Part shown: positions 8,593 to 16,114 of the stretch, one piece after another
How the letters are laid out: each line of letters begins with the position of its first letter
Numbering within the stretch: position 1 is the first letter of the stretch
Assembly: GCF_002741035.1 (NCBI RefSeq)
Contig: NZ_CP016808.1
Span: 5,504,501-5,568,500, forward strand
DNA from: Paenibacillus sp. BIHB 4019
Lineage (GTDB): Bacteria > Bacillota > Bacilli > Paenibacillales > Paenibacillaceae
Length of the DNA: 64,000 bases
Direction: 5' to 3'
Translations under genes and position numbers: made by a program
The notes under the pieces: model-generated
The model's database searches: none
What the model was told of the DNA's origin: nothing
What the model saw: only the letters and a program-made list of their open reading frames with translations

Positions 8593-10149
8593 ATGAGTTT
8601 ATTAACAGTAGAGCAACTATCCCATACGTTTGGCGACCGCGTTTTGTTCAAAAACGTATCGTTCCGCCTGTTGGCTGGCGAGCATGTTGGCCTTGTAGGC
8701 GCTAACGGAACGGGAAAATCGACAATGATGAACATTTTGACCGGAAAGCTGCTGAAGGATGAAGGCAAAGTAGAATGGACACCACGCGTGCGCTATGGCT
8801 ATTTGGATCAGCACACGAAATTAACGCCAGGCAAGACGATTCGCGATGTGCTCAAGGATGCTTTTTTACCGATGCTGCTGCTGGAGCAGGAGCTGAATGA
8901 TATTGCGCTGCAAATGGGCGATGCCGATCCGGATACGCTGGAGCAGCTGCTCGAGCGAATGGGCGAAATTCAGGAAGAGCTGGAAATCGGCGATTTCTAT
9001 TTAATCGATGTCAAGGTTGATGAGATGGCGAATGGGCTAGGACTGAATGCGGTTGGGCTTGATCGCGACGTGACGGCTTTGAGCGGTGGACAGCGGACGA
9101 AAGTTTTGCTTGCCAAGCTGCTTCTAGAGAAGCCGACCGTCTTATTGCTCGATGAGCCTACGAACTATTTGGATGAAGAGCATATTAATTGGCTCACGAA
9201 CTATCTGAAGTCGTACCCTTATGCGTTTGTTCTGATTTCCCATGATACAGGCTTTATGAACCAAGTGGTAGATATCATTTACCATCTGGAGTTTGCCAAG
9301 CTGACGCGTTATTCTGCCAACTATGAGAAATTCCTTGAGATGGCAGATATGAACAAAGCCCAGCATATTGATGCCTACGAGAAGCAGAAGGATTTTATCA
9401 AGAAGCAGGAAGACTTTATTTCGCGAAATAAAGCGCGTGCTTCGACTTCTGGACGGGCGAAGAGCCGTGAGAAGCAGCTTGACCGGATCGATCGTATTGA
9501 CAAGCCGGAGGAAGCGGCTAAGCCGACCTTTGGTTTTAAAGAGGCCCGTACTAGCGGTAAAACGGTATTCGAGGCGGATGGTTTGTCCATTGGCTATAAT
9601 AAGCCGCTGCTGCCTAAGATGAACATGCTCATTGAGCGCGGTGACAAAATTGCCATCGTAGGCTGCAATGGTGTCGGCAAATCAACGCTGCTCAAAACGA
9701 TTCTCGGCGTTGTTCCGGCGCTTGACGGTAAAGTTTATCGTGGGGATTATTTGCATCCGGCCTATTTCGAACAGGAAGCCAAGGCGCCTACGATGACGCC
9801 GCTGGATGATGTATGGAATGAATTTTCGCATATGACGCAAAGTGAAGTTCGTGGAGCTCTTGCCCGTTGCGGCTTGAAAAATGAGCATATTACGCGGGCG
9901 CTCAACCAATTGAGCGGCGGCGAGCAGGCGAAGGTTCGCCTTTGCAAGCTGATGCTGCGCGAAAGCAACTGGATTTTGTTCGATGAGCCAACGAACCATT
10001 TGGATGTCATTGCAAAAGCCGAGTTGAAGCGCGCGCTTAGCGTATTCAAAGGCACCGTCGTTCTCGTATCCCACGAACCTGATTTTTACGAAGATTGGGT
10101 TACGAAAACTTGGGATGTCGAAAGCTGGTCCATGCAAACCCAACATTAA
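8593..10149 (+). CDS. yfmM: ABC-F family ATPase, YfmM-like
   Basis: 518-aa soluble tandem ATPase of the ABC-F family, which acts on the ribosome rather than in transport. First domain: Walker A G-A-N-G-T-G-K-S-T (about 36-44), signature L-S-G-G-Q-R-T-K (about 160), Walker B L-L-L-L-D-E-P-T-N-Y-L-D. The charged linker (about 255-315) is rich in Lys, Arg and Glu. Second domain: G-C-N-G-V-G-K-S-T, L-S-G-G-E-Q-A-K, L-F-D-E-P-T-N-H-L-D. No membrane segments are present. Length and the opening M-S-L-L-T-V match B. subtilis YfmM. A role in translation or antibiotic tolerance is inferred from the family, not shown here. Confidence 0.88.
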   Translation: MSLLTVEQLSHTFGDRVLFKNVSFRLLAGEHVGLVGANGTGKSTMMNILTGKLLKDEGKVEWTPRVRYGYLDQHTKLTPGKTIRDVLKDAFLPMLLLEQELNDIALQMGDADPDTLEQLLERMGEIQEELEIGDFYLIDVKVDEMANGLGLNAVGLDRDVTALSGGQRTKVLLAKLLLEKPTVLLLDEPTNYLDEEHINWLTNYLKSYPYAFVLISHDTGFMNQVVDIIYHLEFAKLTRYSANYEKFLEMADMNKAQHIDAYEKQKDFIKKQEDFISRNKARASTSGRAKSREKQLDRIDRIDKPEEAAKPTFGFKEARTSGKTVFEADGLSIGYNKPLLPKMNMLIERGDKIAIVGCNGVGKSTLLKTILGVVPALDGKVYRGDYLHPAYFEQEAKAPTMTPLDDVWNEFSHMTQSEVRGALARCGLKNEHITRALNQLSGGEQAKVRLCKLMLRESNWILFDEPTNHLDVIAKAELKRALSVFKGTVVLVSHEPDFYEDWVTKTWDVESWSMQTQH

Positions 10150-10164
10150 TCGGGTTGCAGCCTG

Positions 10165-10263
10165 AAATATACGAAAGTATATGATTTTGCCATACTTTCT
10201 CTCTATTTCTCGGACTGAAACGTGCCGCGCCGCCAGAGGGCGGCTTTCGGCCGTTTCGTCTTG
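10165..10263 (+). repeat. Dispersed repeat copy A (AT palindrome plus GC hairpin)
   Basis: First full copy of a repeat family in this window. A 45-bp AT-rich part runs from AAATATACGAAAGTATATG to CTATTTC and is followed by CGGACTGAAACG, a GCCGCC-AGAG-GGCGGC hairpin, GGCCGTTTC and CTTG. It sits just 3' of the ABC-F gene. Compare 34876, 57808 and 57908. Confidence 0.75.
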
Positions 10264-10286
10264 ATCGTAATCACGCTTGAAGAAAT

Positions 10287-10328
10287 CAAGCAAGCCGGAC
10301 TGCAAGCGGCAGTAGTCCGGCTTGCTTG
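10287..10328 (+). terminator. Terminator-like hairpin after ABC-F gene
   Basis: Perfect 15-bp stem (10287-10301 with 10314-10328) and a 12-nt loop. The following bases CATTTC form only a weak U tract. Position between ABC-F and the response regulator supports a terminator. Confidence 0.7.
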
Positions 10329-10409
10329 CATTTCAATTGAATATTCCTTTATGATGAGTACAAAACGGGTCCATGCAAGACTATTTGCTAAGGTAGGTGA
10401 ACGCTTAAG

Positions 10410-11108
10410 ATGAAAGAACGTGTCCTGGTAGTAGAAGATGAAGCAGGCATATCCCGCATTTTACAGCTTGAGCTTGAGCATGAAGGTTATACAGTGGGCA
10501 CGGCTTTGGACGGACGGACAGGCTATGAAATGGCTTCGTCAGGGGAGTGGGAGCTCGTGCTGCTTGATGTCATGCTGCCGGAGCTTAACGGTATTGAGGT
10601 GCTGCGCCGTCTGAGACAGGCGGGAAATGCAGTTCCAGTCATATTGCTTACAGCGAGAGATACCGTTCCCGATAAAGTAAGCGGCTTTGAGCATGGAGCT
10701 AACGATTATATTACGAAGCCGTTTGCGATGGAGGAGCTGCTGGCGCGTGTTCGTAATATTTTGCGCATATTCCAGCAAAATCCGCGCGAATCCGAAGGCT
10801 CGGATATGATTAAGGTAGGCGATTTGACGATTGAATTGCGTACGCGCAAAGTTTTCCGCAAAGATATTATAATCGAGCTGACGCCGCGAGAATTTGAATT
10901 GCTCGTTTATTTGGTTGAGAACAAAAATGAAGAGAAATCCCGAGAGGATATTCTCTCCGAGGTATGGGGATATGATTTTATCGGCGAGACGAATCTGGTC
11001 GATGTGTATATCCGTTACTTGCGGCAAAAGCTGGACAAGGGCTACCGCCACAAGCTTATCCATACCGTTCGGGGTGTTGGTTATATGGTCAAGGAGCCTG
11101 ACGCATGA
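10410..11108 (+). CDS. OmpR-family response regulator, ArlR-like
   Basis: 232-aa two-component regulator. The receiver domain has the acidic pair E9-D10, phospho-acceptor D53 in L-L-D-V-M-L-P and the K in Y-I-T-K-P-F (about 103). A winged-helix DNA-binding domain follows (about 133-230), with L-T-P-R-E-F-E-L-L and V-D-V-Y-I-R-Y-L-R-Q-K. It overlaps the sensor kinase gene by 4 bp (ATGA), so the two are translationally coupled. The target genes are not evident from the window. Confidence 0.93.
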   Translation: MKERVLVVEDEAGISRILQLELEHEGYTVGTALDGRTGYEMASSGEWELVLLDVMLPELNGIEVLRRLRQAGNAVPVILLTARDTVPDKVSGFEHGANDYITKPFAMEELLARVRNILRIFQQNPRESEGSDMIKVGDLTIELRTRKVFRKDIIIELTPREFELLVYLVENKNEEKSREDILSEVWGYDFIGETNLVDVYIRYLRQKLDKGYRHKLIHTVRGVGYMVKEPDA

Positions 11109-12460
11109 CGCTGCGTAAACGATTTACGCTTTTTACGATTTTCTGGCTCATTTTTATATTGATTTTGTTTAACATTTTCGTTTATTTTTATGTCATTAAA
11201 ATTACGACAGAAAGCGAAGAGCGCGTTATCGCGAACAAAGTCAATCTCATGCTGGAAAATCCGCAAATCCAAAGCGGCAAAGGGCTTAACAATTCGGATT
11301 TGCTTAGTGAATATTATAATGTGAATGAAATGATTCGCATTGTGCAGCCAGATAGCAAGGTCGTCAATATTACAGGCTCGGACCCTGTGCTGCTGGGGCT
11401 TCCAGCAGCTTTCGACAGCCAGCATGATACCGGAATGATTTCGAAGGGCGGCGAACGTATTTTGTATATGCGCGTTCCCCTATACGATGGGACCGAAATC
11501 GTTGGCATGCTGGAAATTAACAGAGTACTTAACGAGCTGGACAATTATTTGCAAATTTTAGTGGCCGCTCTCACGGTAACTAGTGCGGGCGCGATTTTGT
11601 TCGCGATATTCGGTACGTATTGGTTTACGTCCAGACTGACAGCGCCTATCCAGCAAATGGTCACGACGATGCGAGAAATCGACCGAAGCGGGAAGCTGCG
11701 GGTTATTGAGACGACCAGCCACGAGGAATCCGCGGAGCTGCAGCAGCTGATCCGAGCTTTCAATCAGATGATTGAGCGGCTCGATCGTACGTTCGAGAAG
11801 CAGAAGCAATTCGTGGCAGACGCATCCCATGAGCTCAAAACGCCGCTGACGGTCATTTCCAGCTATGCTAATATGCTTAAGCGTTGGGGACGCGACGATG
11901 CCGCAGTGCGAGATGAAGCAATTGAAGCCATTGACCGGGAAGCGAAGCGGATGCAAAATTTGACCAAGTCCATGCTTACGCTTGCTGAAGCCGAGCAAGA
12001 GGATTGGCTGAAGCAGGAGCAGTTCGATGTCGTTCAGGCTATCGATGAGCTGGCAGGCATGCTGCAGACGACGTTTCATCGTCCGATTCGGATTAAAACA
12101 AGCTCGAAAATCATCAGAATGTATGGCGATAAAGAAAAAATTAAACAACTGTTCGTCATTTTGCTCGACAATGCCATAAAGTATAGTAAGGATTCGATTG
12201 ATGTTTCGGTTAGCCAAGTGAAAACAATCGTCAAGATTGAAGTTAAGGATAGAGGCGTAGGCATTCCGGAGAGTGACCTGCCGCATTTGTTTGAACGTTT
12301 TTATCGGGTCGACGGAGCTAGAAGCCGTGCGACTGGCGGGGCTGGACTCGGTCTTTCCATTGCCAAACGAATTGTTGATTTGCATGATGGCAAGGTAGAT
12401 GTATTCAGCCAGCAGGATATTGGCACGACGATTACATTGCAATTTAAACAACGAAAGTAA
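11105..12460 (+). CDS. Sensor histidine kinase, ArlS-like
   Basis: 451-aa membrane kinase paired with the upstream regulator. Helix 1 at about residues 11-34, an extracytoplasmic loop of about 120 aa, helix 2 at about 153-175, a HAMP linker, then the H-box D-A-S-H242-E-L-K-T-P-L, N-box L-D-N-A-I-K-Y-S, G1 D-R-G-V-G-I-P, F-box and G2 G-A-G-L-G-L-S-I-A. The sequence after the H-box (N-M-L-K-R-W-G) resembles ArlS-type kinases. The signal sensed is unknown. Confidence 0.93.
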   Translation: MTLRKRFTLFTIFWLIFILILFNIFVYFYVIKITTESEERVIANKVNLMLENPQIQSGKGLNNSDLLSEYYNVNEMIRIVQPDSKVVNITGSDPVLLGLPAAFDSQHDTGMISKGGERILYMRVPLYDGTEIVGMLEINRVLNELDNYLQILVAALTVTSAGAILFAIFGTYWFTSRLTAPIQQMVTTMREIDRSGKLRVIETTSHEESAELQQLIRAFNQMIERLDRTFEKQKQFVADASHELKTPLTVISSYANMLKRWGRDDAAVRDEAIEAIDREAKRMQNLTKSMLTLAEAEQEDWLKQEQFDVVQAIDELAGMLQTTFHRPIRIKTSSKIIRMYGDKEKIKQLFVILLDNAIKYSKDSIDVSVSQVKTIVKIEVKDRGVGIPESDLPHLFERFYRVDGARSRATGGAGLGLSIAKRIVDLHDGKVDVFSQQDIGTTITLQFKQRK

Positions 12461-12477
12461 CGGTAGGAGGGTCGGTT

Positions 12478-13338
12478 TTGAAATATAGAGTAGCGGCCGT
12501 TCAATACAAATTGGCCGACATCAGCTCATTTGAGCAATTCGCCGAGCAGGTCGCGCATTATGTGCGCAATGCCTCAGAATACGGCACACAGTTTCTGTTA
12601 TTTCCTGAGTTTTTTACAACGCAGCTGTTGTCCATCAGCGACAGCAGCGGCACACCATTAGCTTTTGACAAACTCCCGAGTTTTACAGCTGCTTATGAAG
12701 AGCTGTTCACCAAGCTGGCGGCGGAATACAATATGCACATTGTGGCAGGAACCCATGTTGTAGAAGCGGAAGGCGGCAAGCTTCGCAATGTTGCGCATCT
12801 GTTTCATCCGGATGGTAAGATCGACCGTCAGTCGAAAATCCATTTGACGCCGACGGAAGTGAGCGACTGGGCGATGTCGCCAGGAGAAGGGCTGGAAGTG
12901 TTCCAAACCCCATATGGCACCATTGCCATGTTAACCTGCTATGATATTGAATTTCCGGAGATCGTGCGGATGGCGAGGGCAAAAGGGGCGGACGTCATTT
13001 TTTGCCCATCCTGTACGGATGATCGCCATGGCTTTTATCGCGTTCGGTATAGCGCTCATGCCCGGACGATAGAAAATCAAGTATATGTGGTGACGACTGG
13101 TACAGTGGGCTCGCTGCGGAAGGTCGATTTTATGCGGGCCAACTTTGGGCAGGCGGCGGTTTTGTCGCCAAACGATATCCCCTTTCCGCCGGGCGGCATT
13201 TTGGCAGAAGGAATCATTAATGATGATATGCTCGTTGTGGCTGATCTTGATTTGAAGCTGCTGGAAGATGTGCGTACCGCAGGCTCCGTAACGACATGGC
13301 GGGACCGTCGCACCGATCTTTATACCGATTGGTATTAA
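12478..13338 (+). CDS. Carbon-nitrogen hydrolase (nitrilase superfamily)
   Basis: 286-aa amidase-like enzyme with a TTG start behind TAGGAGGG. The Glu-Lys-Cys triad is visible: E in F-P-E-F-F (about 43), K in S-K-I-H-L-T-P (about 120), and C in L-T-C-Y-D-I-E-F-P-E (about 153). In many Bacilli this domain is joined to, or neighbours, a GNAT domain (YhcX type). Here the GNAT follows in the same frame, separated only by this gene's TAA and about 9 sense codons. The substrate is unknown. Confidence 0.9.
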   Translation: MKYRVAAVQYKLADISSFEQFAEQVAHYVRNASEYGTQFLLFPEFFTTQLLSISDSSGTPLAFDKLPSFTAAYEELFTKLAAEYNMHIVAGTHVVEAEGGKLRNVAHLFHPDGKIDRQSKIHLTPTEVSDWAMSPGEGLEVFQTPYGTIAMLTCYDIEFPEIVRMARAKGADVIFCPSCTDDRHGFYRVRYSAHARTIENQVYVVTTGTVGSLRKVDFMRANFGQAAVLSPNDIPFPPGGILAEGIINDDMLVVADLDLKLLEDVRTAGSVTTWRDRRTDLYTDWY

Positions 13339-13365
13339 AGCTTTCCCTGGCAGAAGGGATGTGGC

Positions 13366-14037
13366 ATTATTCGTAAGCAATTATATGTTTATCATGAGGG
13401 CATACCAGTAGAGGCAGTAATAAGACGATACACGGAGTTGGATTTTGAAGGGCTGATCGATGTGCAGCGCGAAAGCTTCCCGCCACCGTTTCCTGCGGAA
13501 TTATGGTGGAGCAAGGAGCAGCTTGCCGAGCACGTTTCCCGGTTTCCCGAAGGAGCGCTTTGCGCTGAAGTTGGTGGCAGGCTTATCGGCTCGATGACAG
13601 GCCTTATCGTTCATATGGACGATTACGGACATTCGCACAGCTGGGAAACGATTACGGATAACGGTTTTATTCGCAATCATAACCGCAGCGGCGATACGCT
13701 TTATGTGGTAGATATTTGTGTAATTCCAGAGTACCGAAAGTCGGGCATTGGAAAATGGCTAATGCAGACGATGTATGAGACGGTCGTGCATCTGCAGCTT
13801 GAAAGGCTGCTTGGCGGCGGGCGGATGCCCGGCTATTATCGCTATGCAGAAGAAATAACACCGGAAAGTTACGTTAGCGGGGTCGTAGCTGGAAAATACA
13901 GCGACCCTGTTCTTTCATTCCTGCTCCGCTGCGGCCGTACGCCGACAGGCATAGCGGCAAATTATTTGGAAGATGAGCAGTCCTGTGGCTATGCCGCACT
14001 GATGGAATGGCGCAATCCATTTTTTGCTGCCGATTAA
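13366..14037 (+). CDS. GNAT acetyltransferase with probable ATT start
   Basis: About 223-aa N-acetyltransferase of the type partnered with the nitrilase. Motifs include S-F-P-P-P-F-P near residue 35, L-Y-V-V-D-I-C-V-I-P-E-Y-R-K-S-G-I-G-K-W-L (acetyl-CoA site) and L-G-G-G-R-M-P-G-Y. The first canonical in-frame start is TTG 13438, which would remove the opening strand I-R-K-Q-L-Y-V-Y-H-E-G. Upstream in frame, ATT at 13366 sits 6 nt after GAAGGGA and is the only start that keeps that strand with a good ribosome site. ATG 13359 and GTG 13361 lie in other frames and soon stop. The non-standard start is inferred. Confidence 0.8.
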   Translation: MIRKQLYVYHEGIPVEAVIRRYTELDFEGLIDVQRESFPPPFPAELWWSKEQLAEHVSRFPEGALCAEVGGRLIGSMTGLIVHMDDYGHSHSWETITDNGFIRNHNRSGDTLYVVDICVIPEYRKSGIGKWLMQTMYETVVHLQLERLLGGGRMPGYYRYAEEITPESYVSGVVAGKYSDPVLSFLLRCGRTPTGIAANYLEDEQSCGYAALMEWRNPFFAAD

Positions 14038-14071
14038 ATAACAACCGATACATAAGGAGAGGGGATATTTT

Positions 14072-14746
14072 ATGCTGTACCATCGAATTGCCTCCATTGA
14101 TGACCCATATTTTGCTGAGCTGCATAAGCTGCTTCAAACGATTTTTCCACCGGAGGAAGTGCTGGCCTATGAGCTGTGGAGAGAACCGCTTGAGGATGCT
14201 GGCATCCATGTTTATGTTGCAGTAGAAGATGGCAAAGTAGTAGGCTCCACCGAATATCGTTATTATCCTGAGCTGCGCGTAGCGATGACTGACTTCACTA
14301 TTATCGGACAAGCGGGCAAGGGCATTGGCCGCTTCCTGCTGCGTGCTAGAGAAAAGGATTTGGCGCGTCTGGCTGAACAATCCGGTACAGAATCGATCGG
14401 CATGTTCGCGGAAATTTATAACCCTTATGAAACGGAGGAGCAGCATGCATTTGGCGGCGTAACGCCCATGAATCCATTTGTGCGCCGCGAAGTGTTGTCG
14501 CATATTGGGTATAACCGATTGGATTTCCCATATGTGCACCCTTCCTGGGATCATGAGGGTCAAGCGGTAACAGGACTTCAGCTCAGCTTCCTGCCTGCGG
14601 ATGAAAATATGGCATTTTTGCCGGCTTCGCTCATCGTAACTTTCCTTGAAGGTTATTATGAGGCGCTGCCTAACAAGCCGCAAGCTTGGCTGGATATGAT
14701 TAATCAGTTGCGACAGCAGGAGCAGGTCGCGCTTCTGCCGCTATAA
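14072..14746 (+). CDS. GNAT family N-acetyltransferase
   Basis: 224-aa acetyltransferase-like protein with a strong AAGGAGAGG site. The GNAT core is visible: V-A-V-E-D-G-K-V-V-G-S-T-E-Y, then F-T-I-I-G-Q-A-G-K-G-I-G-R-F-L-L (pyrophosphate-binding loop, about 70-85), followed by a longer alpha/beta part. Its stop overlaps the next start by one base, so it is in an operon with the PhnP-like hydrolase and probably with the preceding GNAT and nitrilase. The substrate is unknown. Confidence 0.85.
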   Translation: MLYHRIASIDDPYFAELHKLLQTIFPPEEVLAYELWREPLEDAGIHVYVAVEDGKVVGSTEYRYYPELRVAMTDFTIIGQAGKGIGRFLLRAREKDLARLAEQSGTESIGMFAEIYNPYETEEQHAFGGVTPMNPFVRREVLSHIGYNRLDFPYVHPSWDHEGQAVTGLQLSFLPADENMAFLPASLIVTFLEGYYEALPNKPQAWLDMINQLRQQEQVALLPL

Positions 14747-15543
14747 TGCGTATTACCTTTCGTGGAACAGGCGATTCGATGGGCGTTCCGCGTGTTTATT
14801 GCAGCTGCGCTGTATGTGAAGAGGCGAGAAGCACGGGCATTAATCGCCGTTTGCGTTCACTCGTACAGCTTGATGGATTGGGTGCAGAGGGTGCAGGTGG
14901 AGCTGATGATCCGGTTTGGATTGACTGTGGTCCTGATTGGGGAAGGCAAATGGAAGCGGCTGGACTCAGGTTCGTCAGACGAATTTTAATTACACATGCC
15001 CATTTTGACCATATTGGCGGTCTTGTGGAATGGGCAGACTGTTGCCGCTGGCTGAACGTCAAGGGCGAGGCTTTTGCAGCGGCTGAGGTGATTGGCGAAA
15101 TTAATGCGCGTTTTCCTTGGCTGCAGCGGCAAATCGATTTTCATCCCATAGACGGCGGTAATCTGCGAATGGGCAATTGGGATATAACGAGCTGGCGTAT
15201 CAATCATGGCAAAAATGGCTATGCGTATGCTTTTCGTTTTGATCATGCGGTCGAGAAACGATCCTGGGCTTATTGCTCAGACGCGATCGGGCTAACGGCC
15301 GAACAGCAGCAGCCGCTTTATGGTCTTAATCTGCTTGTGCTCGGAACAAGCTTTTATAAAGAGCCCTTCGCCTATGAAACCCGCTCTGTTTATGATGTAA
15401 CGGAAGCGCTTGAACTGCTTCAACTTTGGCAGCCGAATCAAACGGTATTTACCCATATGTCTCATGACATTGATCTGAATCGCGATTATGGGCTTCCAAC
15501 CTCTGTGCAATGTGCAAGGGCAGCACTAGAAGTGACGGTATAG
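14746..15543 (+). CDS. MBL-fold metallo-hydrolase, PhnP-like
   Basis: 265-aa metallo-beta-lactamase-fold enzyme. The opening R-I-T-F-R-G-T-G-D-S-M-G-V-P-R and a Cys cluster (C-S-C-A-V-C, about 18-23) match PhnP-type phosphodiesterases. The metal motif T-H-A-H-F-D-H-I-G is at about residues 83-91, with further ligands in C-S-D-A (about 178) and T-H-M-S-H-D near the end. The likely activity is hydrolysis of a cyclic or diester phosphate (family knowledge); the substrate cannot be read. It is the last gene before the 570-bp non-coding region. Confidence 0.87.
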   Translation: MRITFRGTGDSMGVPRVYCSCAVCEEARSTGINRRLRSLVQLDGLGAEGAGGADDPVWIDCGPDWGRQMEAAGLRFVRRILITHAHFDHIGGLVEWADCCRWLNVKGEAFAAAEVIGEINARFPWLQRQIDFHPIDGGNLRMGNWDITSWRINHGKNGYAYAFRFDHAVEKRSWAYCSDAIGLTAEQQQPLYGLNLLVLGTSFYKEPFAYETRSVYDVTEALELLQLWQPNQTVFTHMSHDIDLNRDYGLPTSVQCARAALEVTV

Positions 15544-15601
15544 CTAGGCCTAGACCAATGTATCAAATGCAGCATGAAGTTTCTTGCGAACGCCGATGGG
15601 G

Positions 15602-15631
15602 TTGACAAGGAACTTGTTTTTGAAGTAAATT
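15602..15631 (+). promoter_or_regulatory. Promoter of the structured leader RNA
   Basis: A perfect TTGACA (15602-15607), an 18-bp spacer and TAAATT (15626-15631). This predicts a transcription start near 15638, upstream of the leader peptide, hairpin and terminator. Confidence 0.6.
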
Positions 15632-15677
15632 GAAAATATATTTTGTTGGCTGGATGGTTCAGGAAGGGGTTTATTTT

Positions 15678-15704
15678 ATGTTGACAGGTGTTCTTAACTC
15701 ATAA
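15678..15704 (+). CDS. Eight-residue leader peptide
   Basis: The ORF reads M-L-T-G-V-L-N-S and stops at TAA. It has an excellent ribosome site, AGGAAGGGG (15661-15669), 8 nt before the ATG. Codons V-L-N-S are the left arm of the long hairpin at 15690-15822, so a ribosome paused here would open that helix. This is the arrangement seen in leader peptides of attenuated antibiotic-resistance genes. Function is inferred. Confidence 0.55.
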   Translation: MLTGVLNS

Positions 15705-15863
15705 ATTGGATAGATCAGATCGCGTTTGAAGGCGAATGGAGGCTTGCCGGCTGCTTTGTGCAGTTGAGGCAGGTTTCTATGAACGTATCTTCATCAGCGC
15801 TCTGATACCAAGAGTTAAGAACATGTGGACTCCGCCTGAATGCTATTCGGCAGCGGCCTGACC

Positions 15864-15889
15864 ACCGTGCTCTTGCAGCACGGTTTTTT
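15864..15889 (+). terminator. Terminator 1 of the leader region
   Basis: ACCGTGCT (15864-15871) pairs perfectly with AGCACGGT (15877-15884) around a 5-nt loop, followed by a run of six T. It would stop the leader transcript about 225 bp before the MutS2-like gene. Confidence 0.85.
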
Positions 15890-15904
15890 GCGTTATTCGC
15901 GCTA

Positions 15905-16016
15905 ATGACAACCGTATTTGTGTGGCGGTTACATTAGGCATGATTAATGCTCGGTTAGGTACAGCAGCCGTTTAAAGCAGGAATGGGACGCTCATGCGTT
16001 CTGTTCCTGTTTTTTT
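15905..16016 (+). terminator. Second hairpin and terminator 2 upstream of MutS2-like gene
   Basis: A hairpin of TAATG-x-AACCG with CGGTT-x-CATTA (about 15905-15946) is followed by a 14-bp stem (15978-15991 with 15996-16009, loop TCAT) and seven T. Two terminators in series before one gene suggest either a second small RNA or a double-gated leader. Confidence 0.75.
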
Positions 16017-16114
16017 GTTTTTATGCTTTGACAAGTGCGCCAAACGGTTAATTTCGAACCATTCACGCCAACGAAATGGGAAATACAACCGGTTTTAATG
16101 AGGAGCGATAGAAA

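Larger units (their letters stand above)
15638..15889 (+). ncRNA. Candidate structured leader RNA / attenuator
   Basis: About 250 nt between a good promoter and a strong terminator. A long helix forms from 15690-15700 with 15812-15822 (11 perfect pairs), continued by 15706-15709 with 15808-15811 and 15714-15719 with 15801-15806. Inner small stems include CTGC-TTTGT-GCAG. The left arm overlaps the last codons of an 8-codon ORF (15678-15704). An alternative pairing joins 15655-15663, next to the ribosome site, with 15857-15864, which would invade the terminator. It matches no riboswitch, T-box, 6S, SRP or RNase P core that I know. A miniature element with 11-bp inverted ends is an alternative reading. 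Confidence 0.5.

Noticed and set aside
15681..15709. Second TTGACA inside the leader region as a promoter
   Set aside because: No -10 box at 16-18 bp, and TTG-ACA are codons 2-3 of the leader ORF behind an excellent ribosome site.
15638..15889. 6S RNA, T-box or RNase P RNA
   Set aside because: The 5' end resembles nothing conserved beyond GTTCTTAAC; the T-box core, RNase P cores and the open central bubble of 6S are not found.
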